Assembly (NCBI GenBank): GCA_023408815.1
Contig: JAEYJO010000028.1
Span: 1-35,919, forward strand
Direction: 5' to 3'
Length of the DNA: 35,919 nt
From: Bacillota bacterium
Lineage (GTDB): Bacteria > Bacillota > Clostridia > Lachnospirales > Lachnospiraceae
In this document: positions 25,303 through 33,481 of the stretch, piece after piece
Layout of the letters: the number at the start of each line of letters is the position of its first letter
Numbering within the stretch: position 1 is the stretch's first letter
The notes under the pieces: model-generated
Seen by the model: the letters and a program-made list of their open reading frames with translations, nothing else
Databases searched by the model: none
Told to the model about the DNA's origin: nothing
Made by a program: the position numbers and the translations under genes

Positions 25303-26457
25303 ATGGCATATCAATTCATAGTGCCGGATCGTACTATTATTGGTGAGGATTCATTAAAGCAATCGTTGCCGGCAATAAAAGCGATAGGAAAGAAAGCGCT
25401 GATCGTTACGGGAAAGGTGGTAACGAAAGCAGGAATAGTAAATGTTCTGACAGACCTTCTGGAGCAGGAAGGCATATCATATGAGACATTTAATGAAATA
25501 ACAAGCGAGCCTACGGACTATATGATAGAGCAGGGCGTTATGGTCTATAAGGACAAGGAATGTGATTTTATCATCGGTATCGGAGGCGGCAGCCCTTTGG
25601 ATAGTGCAAAGGCGATAGGGGCGATGTCTGTGCTGGAAGGTGAGATTTCCGACTATTTAGGGAAAGAAATAGAGGGTGACTTTCCAGCCATGGTGTTAAT
25701 ACCCACTACGGCGGGTACCGGTTCGGAGGCAACAAAATTCACGATCATCACTGATTCCAAAAGAGATGTAAAAATGCTGTTAAAGGGAGATGCGTTATTG
25801 CCCAGATTAGCAGTGATCGATCCGTCACTTTCGATGTCCGCTCCAAAGAGCGTTACATCAGCGACAGGAATGGATGCGCTTACCCATGCGGTGGAATCCT
25901 ATACATCGAGAAAAGGAAATCCGATAACGGATATCTTTGCATTATCAGCTATAAAGAGAATCTTCACCTATCTGCCCATAGCATATTCAAATGGCGAAGA
26001 GAAGAAGGCGAGAGAAGAACTGGCAATAGCGGCATACGAAGCGGGCATTTGCATTAACAATGCGTCTGTTACATTGATTCATGGGATGAGCAGACCGATA
26101 GGAGCCTTGTTCCATGTTCCTCACGGTGTATCTAATGCCATGATAATCAAGGAAGGGTTGGCTTTCGCTTTGGATGGATGCTATGACAGGTTTGCGGATA
26201 TAGCAAGGACGATCGGTGCCGCTGCCTATGAGGAGGCAGAGGAAACGGCTGCGAACGCATTCCTTAAGGTCTTGGAAGAACTGTGTATTACTGTTGAGAT
26301 TCCTACATTGAGGGAATATGGCATAGACAAAGAAGACTTTGAGAAAAGGATAGACAAGATGGCTGAGGATGCCATGGCAAGCGGAAGTCCTTCTAATACG
26401 ATAAAGGAAGTAAAGAAGGACGATCTGATTCAAATCTATAAGAAATTATGGGATTAA
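25303..26457 (+). CDS. iron-containing alcohol dehydrogenase, candidate semialdehyde reductase
   Basis: A 384-residue group III alcohol dehydrogenase. GGGSPLD (94-100) binds the NAD(P) pyrophosphate, and TTAGTGSEAT (135-144) is the second nucleotide-site block. The metal ligands D191, H195, H260 and H274 have the same spacing (4, 65, 14) as in FucO-type enzymes, so the iron site is intact. Paired with the upstream aminotransferase (50-base gap), it probably reduces the aldehyde product to a hydroxy acid: malonate semialdehyde to 3-hydroxypropionate (PydE-like), succinate semialdehyde to 4-hydroxybutyrate, or sulfoacetaldehyde to isethionate (SarD-like). The sequence alone cannot separate these. 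AAGGGAGG is unusually close (4 bases) to the ATG. Confidence 0.87.
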   Translation: MAYQFIVPDRTIIGEDSLKQSLPAIKAIGKKALIVTGKVVTKAGIVNVLTDLLEQEGISYETFNEITSEPTDYMIEQGVMVYKDKECDFIIGIGGGSPLDSAKAIGAMSVLEGEISDYLGKEIEGDFPAMVLIPTTAGTGSEATKFTIITDSKRDVKMLLKGDALLPRLAVIDPSLSMSAPKSVTSATGMDALTHAVESYTSRKGNPITDIFALSAIKRIFTYLPIAYSNGEEKKAREELAIAAYEAGICINNASVTLIHGMSRPIGALFHVPHGVSNAMIIKEGLAFALDGCYDRFADIARTIGAAAYEEAEETAANAFLKVLEELCITVEIPTLREYGIDKEDFEKRIDKMAEDAMASGSPSNTIKEVKKDDLIQIYKKLWD

Positions 26458-26473
26458 AATATTGACTTAAGCG

Positions 26474-26510
26474 AAGGAGCTCCGGTTATGATAGCCGTGA
26501 GTTCCTTTGT
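26474..26510 (+). terminator. weak terminator or attenuator between enzyme and transporter genes
   Basis: AAGGAGCTCCGG pairs with CCGTGAGTTCCTT, with one bulge and one G-U, followed by TTTGTTTATA. The T-tract is interrupted, so termination is probably partial and may lower transporter expression relative to the enzymes. Confidence 0.5.
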
Positions 26511-26555
26511 TTATATATACTAATTACCACTCACATAACACAAGGAGGAGAAAAT

Positions 26556-27800
26556 ATGAAAAAGAAAATTTTATCGGTGTTAATGGCGGCAGTTATGGTT
26601 TTTTCATTGACAGCATGCGGTTCATCGGAACCGGCAGAAACGGAAGTAAGTGCGGGAAGCAGCGAGCAAGCTGCTGAGGATACGGAAAGTACCGAAGAGG
26701 TAAGCAATACGGAAAGTGATACAGAGGCAATAAAAATAGGTGTTCTTTTGAGCACAACAGGCAATTTCTCCATTTCGGAAACACCCATGAAAAATGCGGC
26801 GCAGATGGCAATCGATGAGATTAATGAGGCGGGAGGAATAAACGGGGCGCCTATTGAACCCATATATACTGACTATGGTTCCGATCCGGCCATGGCGGCG
26901 GAGAAAGCTCAGGAGCTGATATTAAAAGACGAAGTTGCTGCGATAGTCGGGACTAATTCATCGTCCACAAGATTAGCGGTTATCCCTACCATTGAACAGT
27001 ATGATTCTCTGCTTGTATATAATACTTTTTATGAAGGAGAGACACCGTCGGATAATGTCTTATATACCAATACCGTACCCAGTCAGCAGGTAGACGGATT
27101 TATACCGTATATTTTAGAGAACTTAGGCAAAAAGGTATATTTCGTAGGATCCGACTATGAATTTCCCAGAAATACGATTTCTTATGCGAAGGAGCTGGTG
27201 GAGGCTTCAGGAGGTGAAATCGCCGGAGAAGAATATGCACCGACGGGAACCGATGATTTCTCATCCATAGTAAATAAGATCAAAGAGGCGGAGCCGGATG
27301 TGATTTTTTCGGCAGTCGCGGGAAATGATTCCGTTTATTTTTATACAGACTGCGCTCAGTATGGACTGGACATGGAGACAACACCAATTTGTTCGGTTGC
27401 CTGCCATGAAGGTACCGTGAAAGGAATCGGGGAAGCGGCAATTGGTTCCTATTCATGCTTTTCCTACTTCAATACGCTGGATACGGAGACAAATAAGGCA
27501 TTTGTTGAAAAATATGAAAGCTTGTTCGGAACTGAAACTACAGTAAATAATGGAGCCGAAGCCACATACCATGGAGTTTATATGCTGGCAAAAGCAATAG
27601 AAAAAGCCGGTTCTACAGAGACTGCGGACATTGTAAACGCTGCTGCGGACATTGAAGTGGAAGCGCCGTCAGGAGTAATAAAAATGGATAAGGAAAATCA
27701 TCATGCATGGCTGAATGTTTATATTGGTAAGGTCAATGAAAATTTAACTTTTGATATCATTTCATCCTCTGATGGTCTGGTAGCACCTGTGGTAGATTAA
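26556..27800 (+). CDS. ABC transporter substrate-binding lipoprotein, urea/amide (UrtA/AmiC) type
   Basis: A 414-residue lipoprotein with signal MKKKILSVLMAAVMVFSLTA and lipobox cysteine C21 (LTAC). An acidic Ser/Glu/Thr linker runs to about residue 60, followed by a two-lobed type I binding domain. Within the branched-chain amino acid family it resembles the UrtA/AmiC/FmdD branch: VYFVGSDYEFPRNTISYAKE, GEIAGEEYAPTGTDDFSSIV and the late block EATYHGVYMLAKAIEKAGS are what that branch shows. Members bind urea, short amides or ureido compounds. With a carbamoyl-hydrolase in the same cluster and no urease, a ureido or carbamoyl compound is the likelier ligand. It has its own ribosome site and is followed by the permeases and ATPases in canonical Urt order. 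Confidence 0.85.
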   Translation: MKKKILSVLMAAVMVFSLTACGSSEPAETEVSAGSSEQAAEDTESTEEVSNTESDTEAIKIGVLLSTTGNFSISETPMKNAAQMAIDEINEAGGINGAPIEPIYTDYGSDPAMAAEKAQELILKDEVAAIVGTNSSSTRLAVIPTIEQYDSLLVYNTFYEGETPSDNVLYTNTVPSQQVDGFIPYILENLGKKVYFVGSDYEFPRNTISYAKELVEASGGEIAGEEYAPTGTDDFSSIVNKIKEAEPDVIFSAVAGNDSVYFYTDCAQYGLDMETTPICSVACHEGTVKGIGEAAIGSYSCFSYFNTLDTETNKAFVEKYESLFGTETTVNNGAEATYHGVYMLAKAIEKAGSTETADIVNAAADIEVEAPSGVIKMDKENHHAWLNVYIGKVNENLTFDIISSSDGLVAPVVD

Positions 27801-27833
27801 TTTGAAAATGTAGGAAAAAGGAGTGGTGAAGCT

Positions 27834-28697
27834 ATGGAATTGCTTTTGTCACAGATAATTAACGGCATAAGCGGATCGGCTGAACTGTTTATCGTTGCAA
27901 TTGGTTTGGTCATTATTTTCGGTATGCTGGATGTTGTAAATATGGCGCATGGTGAGTTCGTTATGTTAGGAGCTTATTGCTCATGTGTATGTGTCAATCA
28001 GTTGGGAGTACCATTTTTCTTATCCATACCTGTCAGCTTTATATTTACAGCGATTTTAGGCATGATACTTGAACAGTTATTTATCAGGAAGTTATATGGT
28101 AAGGTGGCGGAAACATTACTTGTTACGTTTGCTCTGACTTATATCATCCCCCAAATTGTCAGGATATTGTTCGGACCTGAAAACCAGAATATCGAAAATC
28201 CTATAAAAGGAAGCATTAGCGCAGGTAAAATAACCGTTCCTTATTATAATATTTTCATTATAATAATGGCGGGAGTTATCCTGGCCGGAACCATATTCTT
28301 GTTTTATAAAACCAAATTCGGGATGCAGCTTAGAGCGATTACACAGAACAGAAAAATGTCGCAATGTCTGGGGATCAATTCCGATAAAGTGGACAGAATG
28401 ACCTTTGCCTATGGCTGCGGACTGGCGGGACTGGCCGGAGCACTGCTGGCACCTATCTCCAGTGTCACGCCGGGTATGGGTACCGAATATGTGGTGGACA
28501 GTTTTCTGGTAGTTATACTTGGCGGCTTGAATTCGGTGATCGGTTCTTTCTGGGGAGCAGGTGTAATAGAAGAATCGATATCTGTCATGGCAGGGTATAT
28601 GAGCCTTGTAACAGCAAAGCTTTTGATATTCATTGTAATAATTATTTTAATAAGATTCAGACCGCAGGGTTTATTTTCCTCAAAGGATAAAAGATAA
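27834..28697 (+). CDS. ABC transporter permease, UrtB/LivH type
   Basis: A 287-residue integral membrane protein with about eight hydrophobic segments. VIIFGMLDVVNMAHGEFVML (about 22-41) is the signature of LivH/UrtB permeases, and GVILAGTIFLF and GGLNSVIGSFWGAGVIEE (about 225-242) are also conserved. It forms the channel with the next gene's product. AAAGGAG lies upstream of the ATG, and the gap to the binding protein is 33 bases. Confidence 0.9.
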   Translation: MELLLSQIINGISGSAELFIVAIGLVIIFGMLDVVNMAHGEFVMLGAYCSCVCVNQLGVPFFLSIPVSFIFTAILGMILEQLFIRKLYGKVAETLLVTFALTYIIPQIVRILFGPENQNIENPIKGSISAGKITVPYYNIFIIIMAGVILAGTIFLFYKTKFGMQLRAITQNRKMSQCLGINSDKVDRMTFAYGCGLAGLAGALLAPISSVTPGMGTEYVVDSFLVVILGGLNSVIGSFWGAGVIEESISVMAGYMSLVTAKLLIFIVIIILIRFRPQGLFSSKDKR

Positions 28698-28720
28698 AAA
28701 ACAGCTAATGGAGGCAGAAT

Positions 28721-29782
28721 ATGAAAGAAACAATAAAAAGTATAACGGCGGATAAATATATTGTTGCAGGCTTGTTTCTTGTATTAGCAATTTTACCGGT
28801 GTTTTCATCCTTATATACAACACAGCTTATGGGGAAAATTATCACATTTATCATACTGGCACTAGCTCTTGACATCTTGTGGGGGTATGGCGGATTAATG
28901 AATCTTGGTTTTGCGGTATTTTTTGGATTGGGAGGATATATTACCGGCATAGCGCTGGCCTGCAGGAATGGTCTTCCCGCATTTATGAAAGCAGGGGGAC
29001 TTGAAGAGTTGCCTTGGTTTTACAGGCCATTGGAGAATATGCAGGCGGCAATCGTGCTGTCTGTTCTCCTTCCGGCCCTGTTGGCTCTATTCTTAGGATA
29101 TTTTATATTTACAAGTAAGATAAAGGGAGTATTTTTTAACTTGATCACGTTGGCATTTGCGGCCTTGTTCGAATTATTTATCAAGACAAATCAGGTATAT
29201 ACCGGCGGCTCCAGCGGAGTGAATGGTGTTGCAAAAGGATTGAAAGATATCGCTTTATTTGGAAATACAATTGACATCAGGGGCTGGTATTACATAGCAT
29301 TTGTTTCATTGGTGATTATATATTTCTTTTGCCTGTGGCTGACGGAAAGCAGATTCGGAAAAGTAGTCAAATCGGTTAGAGATAATGAAGCAAGACTACA
29401 GTTTTTGGGATATAATCCGGCAGTGTTTAAAATGGCCCTTTTTGCCATAGCCGGTGCCATAGCCGGTTTTGGCGGAGCTTTATATGTGCCCATTACTTCT
29501 TTTATTTCTATAGAGAATGCAGGAATTACTTTTTCTACTATTTTGCTTATCTGGCTGGCAGTAGGGGGCAGGGGCAGTCTGTCGGGAGCTATATTCGGAA
29601 CGTTGACGGTCAGTCTGCTGCAAAGTAAGCTGTCCGGCGTATTGGGAGACTTTTGGCAGATTGTTTTAGGCCTTTTACTTATAGCGATTGTCCTCATACT
29701 TCCAAAGGGAATAATAGGTACGATCATCGATATGCAGTATAACAGCAGGATTGTAAAAGAACTGCAAAAAAAGGATAGGTAA
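28721..29782 (+). CDS. ABC transporter permease, UrtC/LivM type
   Basis: A 353-residue membrane protein. ALALDILWGYGGLMNLGFAVFFGLGGY begins the LivM signature in two adjoining blocks (about 47-73). The external segment EELPWFYRPLENM (about 95-107) resembles the LPWFWxPF stretch I associate with UrtC rather than LivM. The inner loop SVRDNEARLQFLGYNPAVFK (about 217-236) is the expected ATPase-coupling site. The DR end of the protein is followed directly by the ribosome site of the next gene, so translation is probably coupled. Confidence 0.88.
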   Translation: MKETIKSITADKYIVAGLFLVLAILPVFSSLYTTQLMGKIITFIILALALDILWGYGGLMNLGFAVFFGLGGYITGIALACRNGLPAFMKAGGLEELPWFYRPLENMQAAIVLSVLLPALLALFLGYFIFTSKIKGVFFNLITLAFAALFELFIKTNQVYTGGSSGVNGVAKGLKDIALFGNTIDIRGWYYIAFVSLVIIYFFCLWLTESRFGKVVKSVRDNEARLQFLGYNPAVFKMALFAIAGAIAGFGGALYVPITSFISIENAGITFSTILLIWLAVGGRGSLSGAIFGTLTVSLLQSKLSGVLGDFWQIVLGLLLIAIVLILPKGIIGTIIDMQYNSRIVKELQKKDR

Positions 29783-29795
29783 GGTGATTATTAAT

Positions 29796-30542
29796 ATGGC
29801 ATATTTGGAATTGAAAAACCTCACAGTTGAATTCAATGGCTTTCGAGCCGTAAATGAAGTTAATTTGTCTGTCGAAAAGGGAGAACTGCGGGTCATCATC
29901 GGACCTAACGGTGCCGGAAAAACAACGATTATCGATATGATTACCGGAAAAACAAAGCCTACCTATGGAAGTGTGCTTCTTAACGGAGAGAGCATCGGAG
30001 GAAAAGACCCTTATAAAATATCCAATAAATATAAGGTCGGCAGAAAATTTCAGGGCCCGAATGTATTCGATTATATGACGGTATATGAGAACATAGAAGT
30101 AGCTCTTTCGGGATATAACAGCCTGATAAAAACATTGACCTTTCGAAAGACCCAGGCGGTTAAAAATGAAATTGAAGATATTTTAAAAAAGATCAACCTG
30201 TATGATGAAAGAAATGTCCTTCCGTCTTTCCTGTCGCACGGCCAGCGTCAATGGCTGGAAATGGGTATGATACTTGCACAAAAGCCTGAAGTTATTACTT
30301 TGGATGAGCCTACGGCCGGTATGTCCGCCGATGAGACATATAAAACGGGTGAGATGATAAAGACGATTATGAAAGGCAAAACGTTGATTGTTATCGAACA
30401 CGATATAGACTTTGTGAAACAGATTGCTCAGACGGTGACGGTTCTCAGTCAGGGAGAAGTACTGGCAGAAGGAAGCTATGAAGAGATTACGGCCAATCCG
30501 GAGGTAATAAAAGTATATTTAAAGACCGACGAGGAGGAATAG
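29796..30542 (+). CDS. ABC transporter ATP-binding protein, UrtD/LivG type
   Basis: A 248-residue ATPase. Walker A is GPNGAGKTT (36-44), the signature is LSHGQ (146-150), Walker B is VITLDEP (166-172) and the switch histidine is in IEHD (200-203). The form LSHGQRQWLEMGM and VGRKFQGPNVFDYMTVYENI are strikingly like UrtD, where LSHGQKQWLEIGM and GRKFQxPTVFE are usual; ordinary LivG has a different signature. I use ATG 29796, 9 bases after TAAGGTG, rather than the in-frame GTG at 29784, which is inside that site. Confidence 0.92.
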   Translation: MAYLELKNLTVEFNGFRAVNEVNLSVEKGELRVIIGPNGAGKTTIIDMITGKTKPTYGSVLLNGESIGGKDPYKISNKYKVGRKFQGPNVFDYMTVYENIEVALSGYNSLIKTLTFRKTQAVKNEIEDILKKINLYDERNVLPSFLSHGQRQWLEMGMILAQKPEVITLDEPTAGMSADETYKTGEMIKTIMKGKTLIVIEHDIDFVKQIAQTVTVLSQGEVLAEGSYEEITANPEVIKVYLKTDEEE

Positions 30543-30545
30543 ATT

Positions 30546-31241
30546 ATGCTTAAGGTAGAAAACGTATCGGTTAATTACGGCAAAAGCAGAGTTGTAAGCG
30601 AGGTATCCTTTCATGTGAAAAAAGAAGACAGTCTGGTAATTCTCGGACGCAATGGAGTAGGCAAGACGACTTTGCTAAAGAGTATTATTGGCCTTCTGAA
30701 CCTAAAAGAAGGAAGCTTAACGCTGGAGGGTAAAGATATAAGCAGAATAAAGACATTTGAAAGGTCGCAAAGCGGTATTGCCTATGTACCCCAAGGAAGG
30801 GAGATCATTCCCCAGCTTACCGTTCAGGAGAATCTGGAACTGGGCGCTATGGCACATGCTGTCCAATATCATAAAAAAGTAGAGGAGATATTTGAATATT
30901 TTCCGATACTGTCACAGCATTTAAAGAGAAAAGGAGGAGTTCTCTCCGGTGGACAGCAGCAACAGCTTGCTATAGCCAGAGCCTTGATGGCAGATCCCAA
31001 AATACTTATTCTCGACGAACCTACGGAAGGCATTCAGCCCAATACCGTATCGGAAATCGCAAATACGCTGGACAGATATCATAAAGAGAAGAAGGTTCCT
31101 CTTGTCATCGTGGAACAGAATCTGAAATTTGCCAGAAAAATAGGCAACAAATTTCTTATTATCCAAAAAGGGACCGTTGTGAATAAAGGAAGCATAGATG
31201 AGCTTACCGATGATATAAGCAAAAAATACTTAAGTGTGTAA
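30546..31241 (+). CDS. ABC transporter ATP-binding protein, UrtE/LivF type
   Basis: A 231-residue ATPase. Walker A is GRNGVGKTT (34-42), which in this family is typical of UrtE, and YVPQGREIIPQLTVQENLEL follows (about 80-99). The signature LSGGQQQQLAIARAL begins at 133 and Walker B is ILILDEP (153-159). It starts 3 bases after the previous stop, with GGAGG inside the end of that gene, so the two ATPases are translationally linked and should be made in equal amounts. Confidence 0.92.
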   Translation: MLKVENVSVNYGKSRVVSEVSFHVKKEDSLVILGRNGVGKTTLLKSIIGLLNLKEGSLTLEGKDISRIKTFERSQSGIAYVPQGREIIPQLTVQENLELGAMAHAVQYHKKVEEIFEYFPILSQHLKRKGGVLSGGQQQQLAIARALMADPKILILDEPTEGIQPNTVSEIANTLDRYHKEKKVPLVIVEQNLKFARKIGNKFLIIQKGTVVNKGSIDELTDDISKKYLSV

Positions 31242-31264
31242 GTACAGGGTCAGGGAGGAAGTAT

Positions 31265-31891
31265 ATGGGAAATTATACGATTACTATAGCGAGAGGATTT
31301 GGCAGCGGAGGAAAAGAGATAGGAACAAAACTGGCACAAAGGCTGGGAATTCCATGCTATGAACACCAGATATTAAAGCTCGCTTCGGAAGAAAGCGGAT
31401 TAAATGAAGCTCTGTTCGGCAGAGTAGACGAAAAGCTTTCAGGCAGTCATCTGTCCAAAATGCTGCAGAAGATACCGTTTACGTCTGTGGTATCTCCGCA
31501 GGATAAGCGGTTTGAATCGGATATAAATCTTTTTAATATACAGGCAGAAATTATTAGAAAACTTGCGGCAACCACTTCATTTATTGTACTGGGAAAGTGT
31601 GCGGACCATGTTCTTAAGGATTGTGATAATGTGGTGAGCTTCTATGTGGAGGCGCCCAGAAGTGCCTGTGTGAAGTCCATTATGAATAAGATGGGAGTAT
31701 CCGAAGCGCAGGCTCATAAGCTGATCAGTAAAACGGACAAGTACAGAGCGGATTATTATAAATATTATACGGGAGGCAACTACTGGACGAACCCTGTCAA
31801 TTATGACATGACTTTGAACAGTGACCGGATAGGCAGAAATGAATGTGTGGATTTGGTTGAGCACTATGTGAGAACAAAATTTAAGCTATAG
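31265..31891 (+). CDS. cytidylate kinase-like family protein
   Basis: A 208-residue protein of the Cytidylate_kin2 type. It opens YTITIARGFGSGGKEIGTKLA, where the P-loop-like GFGSGGKEIG (12-21) has Glu in place of the usual Ser/Thr after Lys, as is normal in this family. FIVLGKCADHVL (about 100-111) and a late YYKYYTGGNYW segment are also family-like. The substrate is not known for most members; nucleoside monophosphate phosphorylation is assumed from the fold. Its place between the transporter and the ureido hydrolase, 24 bases after the ATPase gene, links it with the cluster, which is interesting if the substrate derives from pyrimidines. Confidence 0.75.
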   Translation: MGNYTITIARGFGSGGKEIGTKLAQRLGIPCYEHQILKLASEESGLNEALFGRVDEKLSGSHLSKMLQKIPFTSVVSPQDKRFESDINLFNIQAEIIRKLAATTSFIVLGKCADHVLKDCDNVVSFYVEAPRSACVKSIMNKMGVSEAQAHKLISKTDKYRADYYKYYTGGNYWTNPVNYDMTLNSDRIGRNECVDLVEHYVRTKFKL

Positions 31892-31944
31892 ATTCTGGAT
31901 TGTTACGTAAGTGATCAGACTTTGAAAGGAGCATGGGTATAAAG

Positions 31945-33177
31945 ATGAAATTTTGTTGTTCGGAAAGAATGAAAGATAAGATAAATACCTTTTGTTTATT
32001 CGGCGATACGGGAAATGGTGGAATAACCAGACTGTCCCTATCCAAAGAGGCGATTGCGGCGAGAACGGAGTTTAAAAAAAGAATGGAAGCATTAGGTGCG
32101 GTAGTCGTAACAGATGACTTGGCAAATATGTATGCGACAATTCAAGGAGATGAGGACCTCCCGGCAATTATGAGCGGTTCACATCTCGATTCGGTTGTAA
32201 AGGGCGGCAATTATGACGGAGTATTGGGAGTTCTGGCCGCAATGGAAGCTGCCGAGACGATTGTCAGAGATCATATTCCTCACAGGCATCCTATTACTGT
32301 AGTTGTATGGACAAATGAAGAGGGAGCGAGATTTGAACCGGCAATGATGTCTTCGGGCGTAATATGCGGCAAGTTTGACAAAGATACAATGCTTCGTTCG
32401 GAAGCAAAAGATATTCCGGGTTATACCTTTAAAGACGCCTTATTGGAGAGCGGTTTTATGGGCGATATCGGCAATAGAATGTCGCCGGAAAAATATATCG
32501 CCAATATCGAGCTGCATGCGGAGCAAGGCCCTGTTTTATATGAAGAGAACAAGGATATAGGTATAGTAGCGGGGGTTGTGGGCATGGTGAATTATGAGTT
32601 CAGGGTGAAAGGGCAGGCGGACCATGCAGGTACTACGCCAATGATGTATCGGAAGGATGCATTGTATGCCGCGGTTCAGGCATTGGAGTATATATATACA
32701 AAGCTGGGAAAGCTCGATGAAGAGCTTGTATATACAATCGGGAAGATAGCTGCATATCCTAATATCCATACGATTATTCCGGAAGAAGTGAAAATGACAA
32801 TAGATTCCAGACATAGAAGTCCGGAAGTATTAAAGCAGGTTATTTCGGTAATTGAAAATGTTCCTGAGAAACTGGCGGGCTGTACAGTAGAGGCAGTCAG
32901 AGAATGGGACAGGAAAACGGTGGACTTTGATAAAAGGCTTGTAAGCTATGTAGAAAAAAGTGCGGATAAATTAGGCTATTCGTCAAAAAGAATGTATAGT
33001 GGAGCCGGTCACGATTCTCAATATATATGTGAGCTTGTTCCTACAGCAATGATATTTGTACCTAGCGATAAAGGACATAGCCACTGTGAACTGGAATATA
33101 CTCCCCTTGAGAATTGCCTAAAGGGTGCAAATGTACTGCTGAACACAATATTGGAAATCGATAGAATCAGTAATTAA
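31945..33177 (+). CDS. M20-family Zn-dependent amidohydrolase: N-carbamoyl-L-amino acid hydrolase / beta-ureidopropionase / allantoate amidohydrolase group
   Basis: A 410-residue di-metal enzyme that removes a carbamoyl group as CO2 and NH3. The metal ligands are intact: H80 (SGSHLDSV), D91 (GGNYDGVLGV), E125/E126 (WTNEEGARF), H191 (ELHAEQGP) and H380 (DKGHSH). H227 in ADHAGTTPM and R289 in IDSRH match the residues that in this family contact the substrate carboxylate. Sequence alone does not separate beta-ureidopropionase (PydC-like), N-carbamoylase, and AllC. GGAG (31928-31931) is 1 base from the in-frame ATG 31933 and 13 from ATG 31945; I use 31945, but neither spacing is ideal. It is the last gene of the cluster and is followed by a terminator. 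Confidence 0.85.
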   Translation: MKFCCSERMKDKINTFCLFGDTGNGGITRLSLSKEAIAARTEFKKRMEALGAVVVTDDLANMYATIQGDEDLPAIMSGSHLDSVVKGGNYDGVLGVLAAMEAAETIVRDHIPHRHPITVVVWTNEEGARFEPAMMSSGVICGKFDKDTMLRSEAKDIPGYTFKDALLESGFMGDIGNRMSPEKYIANIELHAEQGPVLYEENKDIGIVAGVVGMVNYEFRVKGQADHAGTTPMMYRKDALYAAVQALEYIYTKLGKLDEELVYTIGKIAAYPNIHTIIPEEVKMTIDSRHRSPEVLKQVISVIENVPEKLAGCTVEAVREWDRKTVDFDKRLVSYVEKSADKLGYSSKRMYSGAGHDSQYICELVPTAMIFVPSDKGHSHCELEYTPLENCLKGANVLLNTILEIDRISN

Positions 33178-33230
33178 AGTATTAATGAAATCTGTAAAAG
33201 AAAAGTATTTGAACAATAAAGAAGAAGGGC

Positions 33231-33257
33231 GTTACTGTGAACGGAGTGAACAGTAAC
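33231..33257. repeat. 27-base hairpin repeat, right flank of the catabolic cluster
   Basis: Starts GTTACTGTGAACGGAG and ends GTGAACAGTAAC, giving a stem GTTACTGT/ACAGTAAC. It differs from the copy at 23752 at two bases. It sits just before the cluster terminator. Confidence 0.7.
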
Positions 33258-33259
33258 AG

Positions 33260-33286
33260 AAGGGCATGGCTGCGGCCATGCCCTTT
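33260..33286 (+). terminator. terminator of the catabolic cluster
   Basis: AAGGGCATGGC (33260-33270) pairs with GCCATGCCCTT (33275-33285), loop TGCG, followed by only TTAAAA. It is a stable stem with a weak T-tract. Beyond it, up to 33481, I see no supported gene or clear promoter. Confidence 0.7.
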
Positions 33287-33481
33287 AAAATATGATGGCA
33301 GGCGATAGGAAGGAGTGATATAATTATAACGGTAAATCAAAATTCTTAAAACGGTCTCATTGCATGAATAGTAAAACTGTAATATTCTTTATGCAGGAGG
33401 TGACAGACCAGAAAAGCATTCAAAAATATGGTGGAAACATCATGTACTTTGCGCCGCCAAATATTTATGGAGGGAATGAGG

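Noticed and set aside
23927..33177. Taurine-to-isethionate (Tpa/SarD) reading of the aminotransferase-dehydrogenase pair
   Set aside because: No isethionate lyase or sulfonate gene is present, and the carbamoyl hydrolase and urea-type importer fit a ureido substrate better. Kept only as an alternative, not excluded.
22575..33177. Allantoin/allantoate degradation as the main function
   Set aside because: A PucR regulator and an M20 enzyme would fit, but there is no allantoinase, ureidoglycolate enzyme or class V ureidoglycine aminotransferase. Not excluded for the hydrolase alone.
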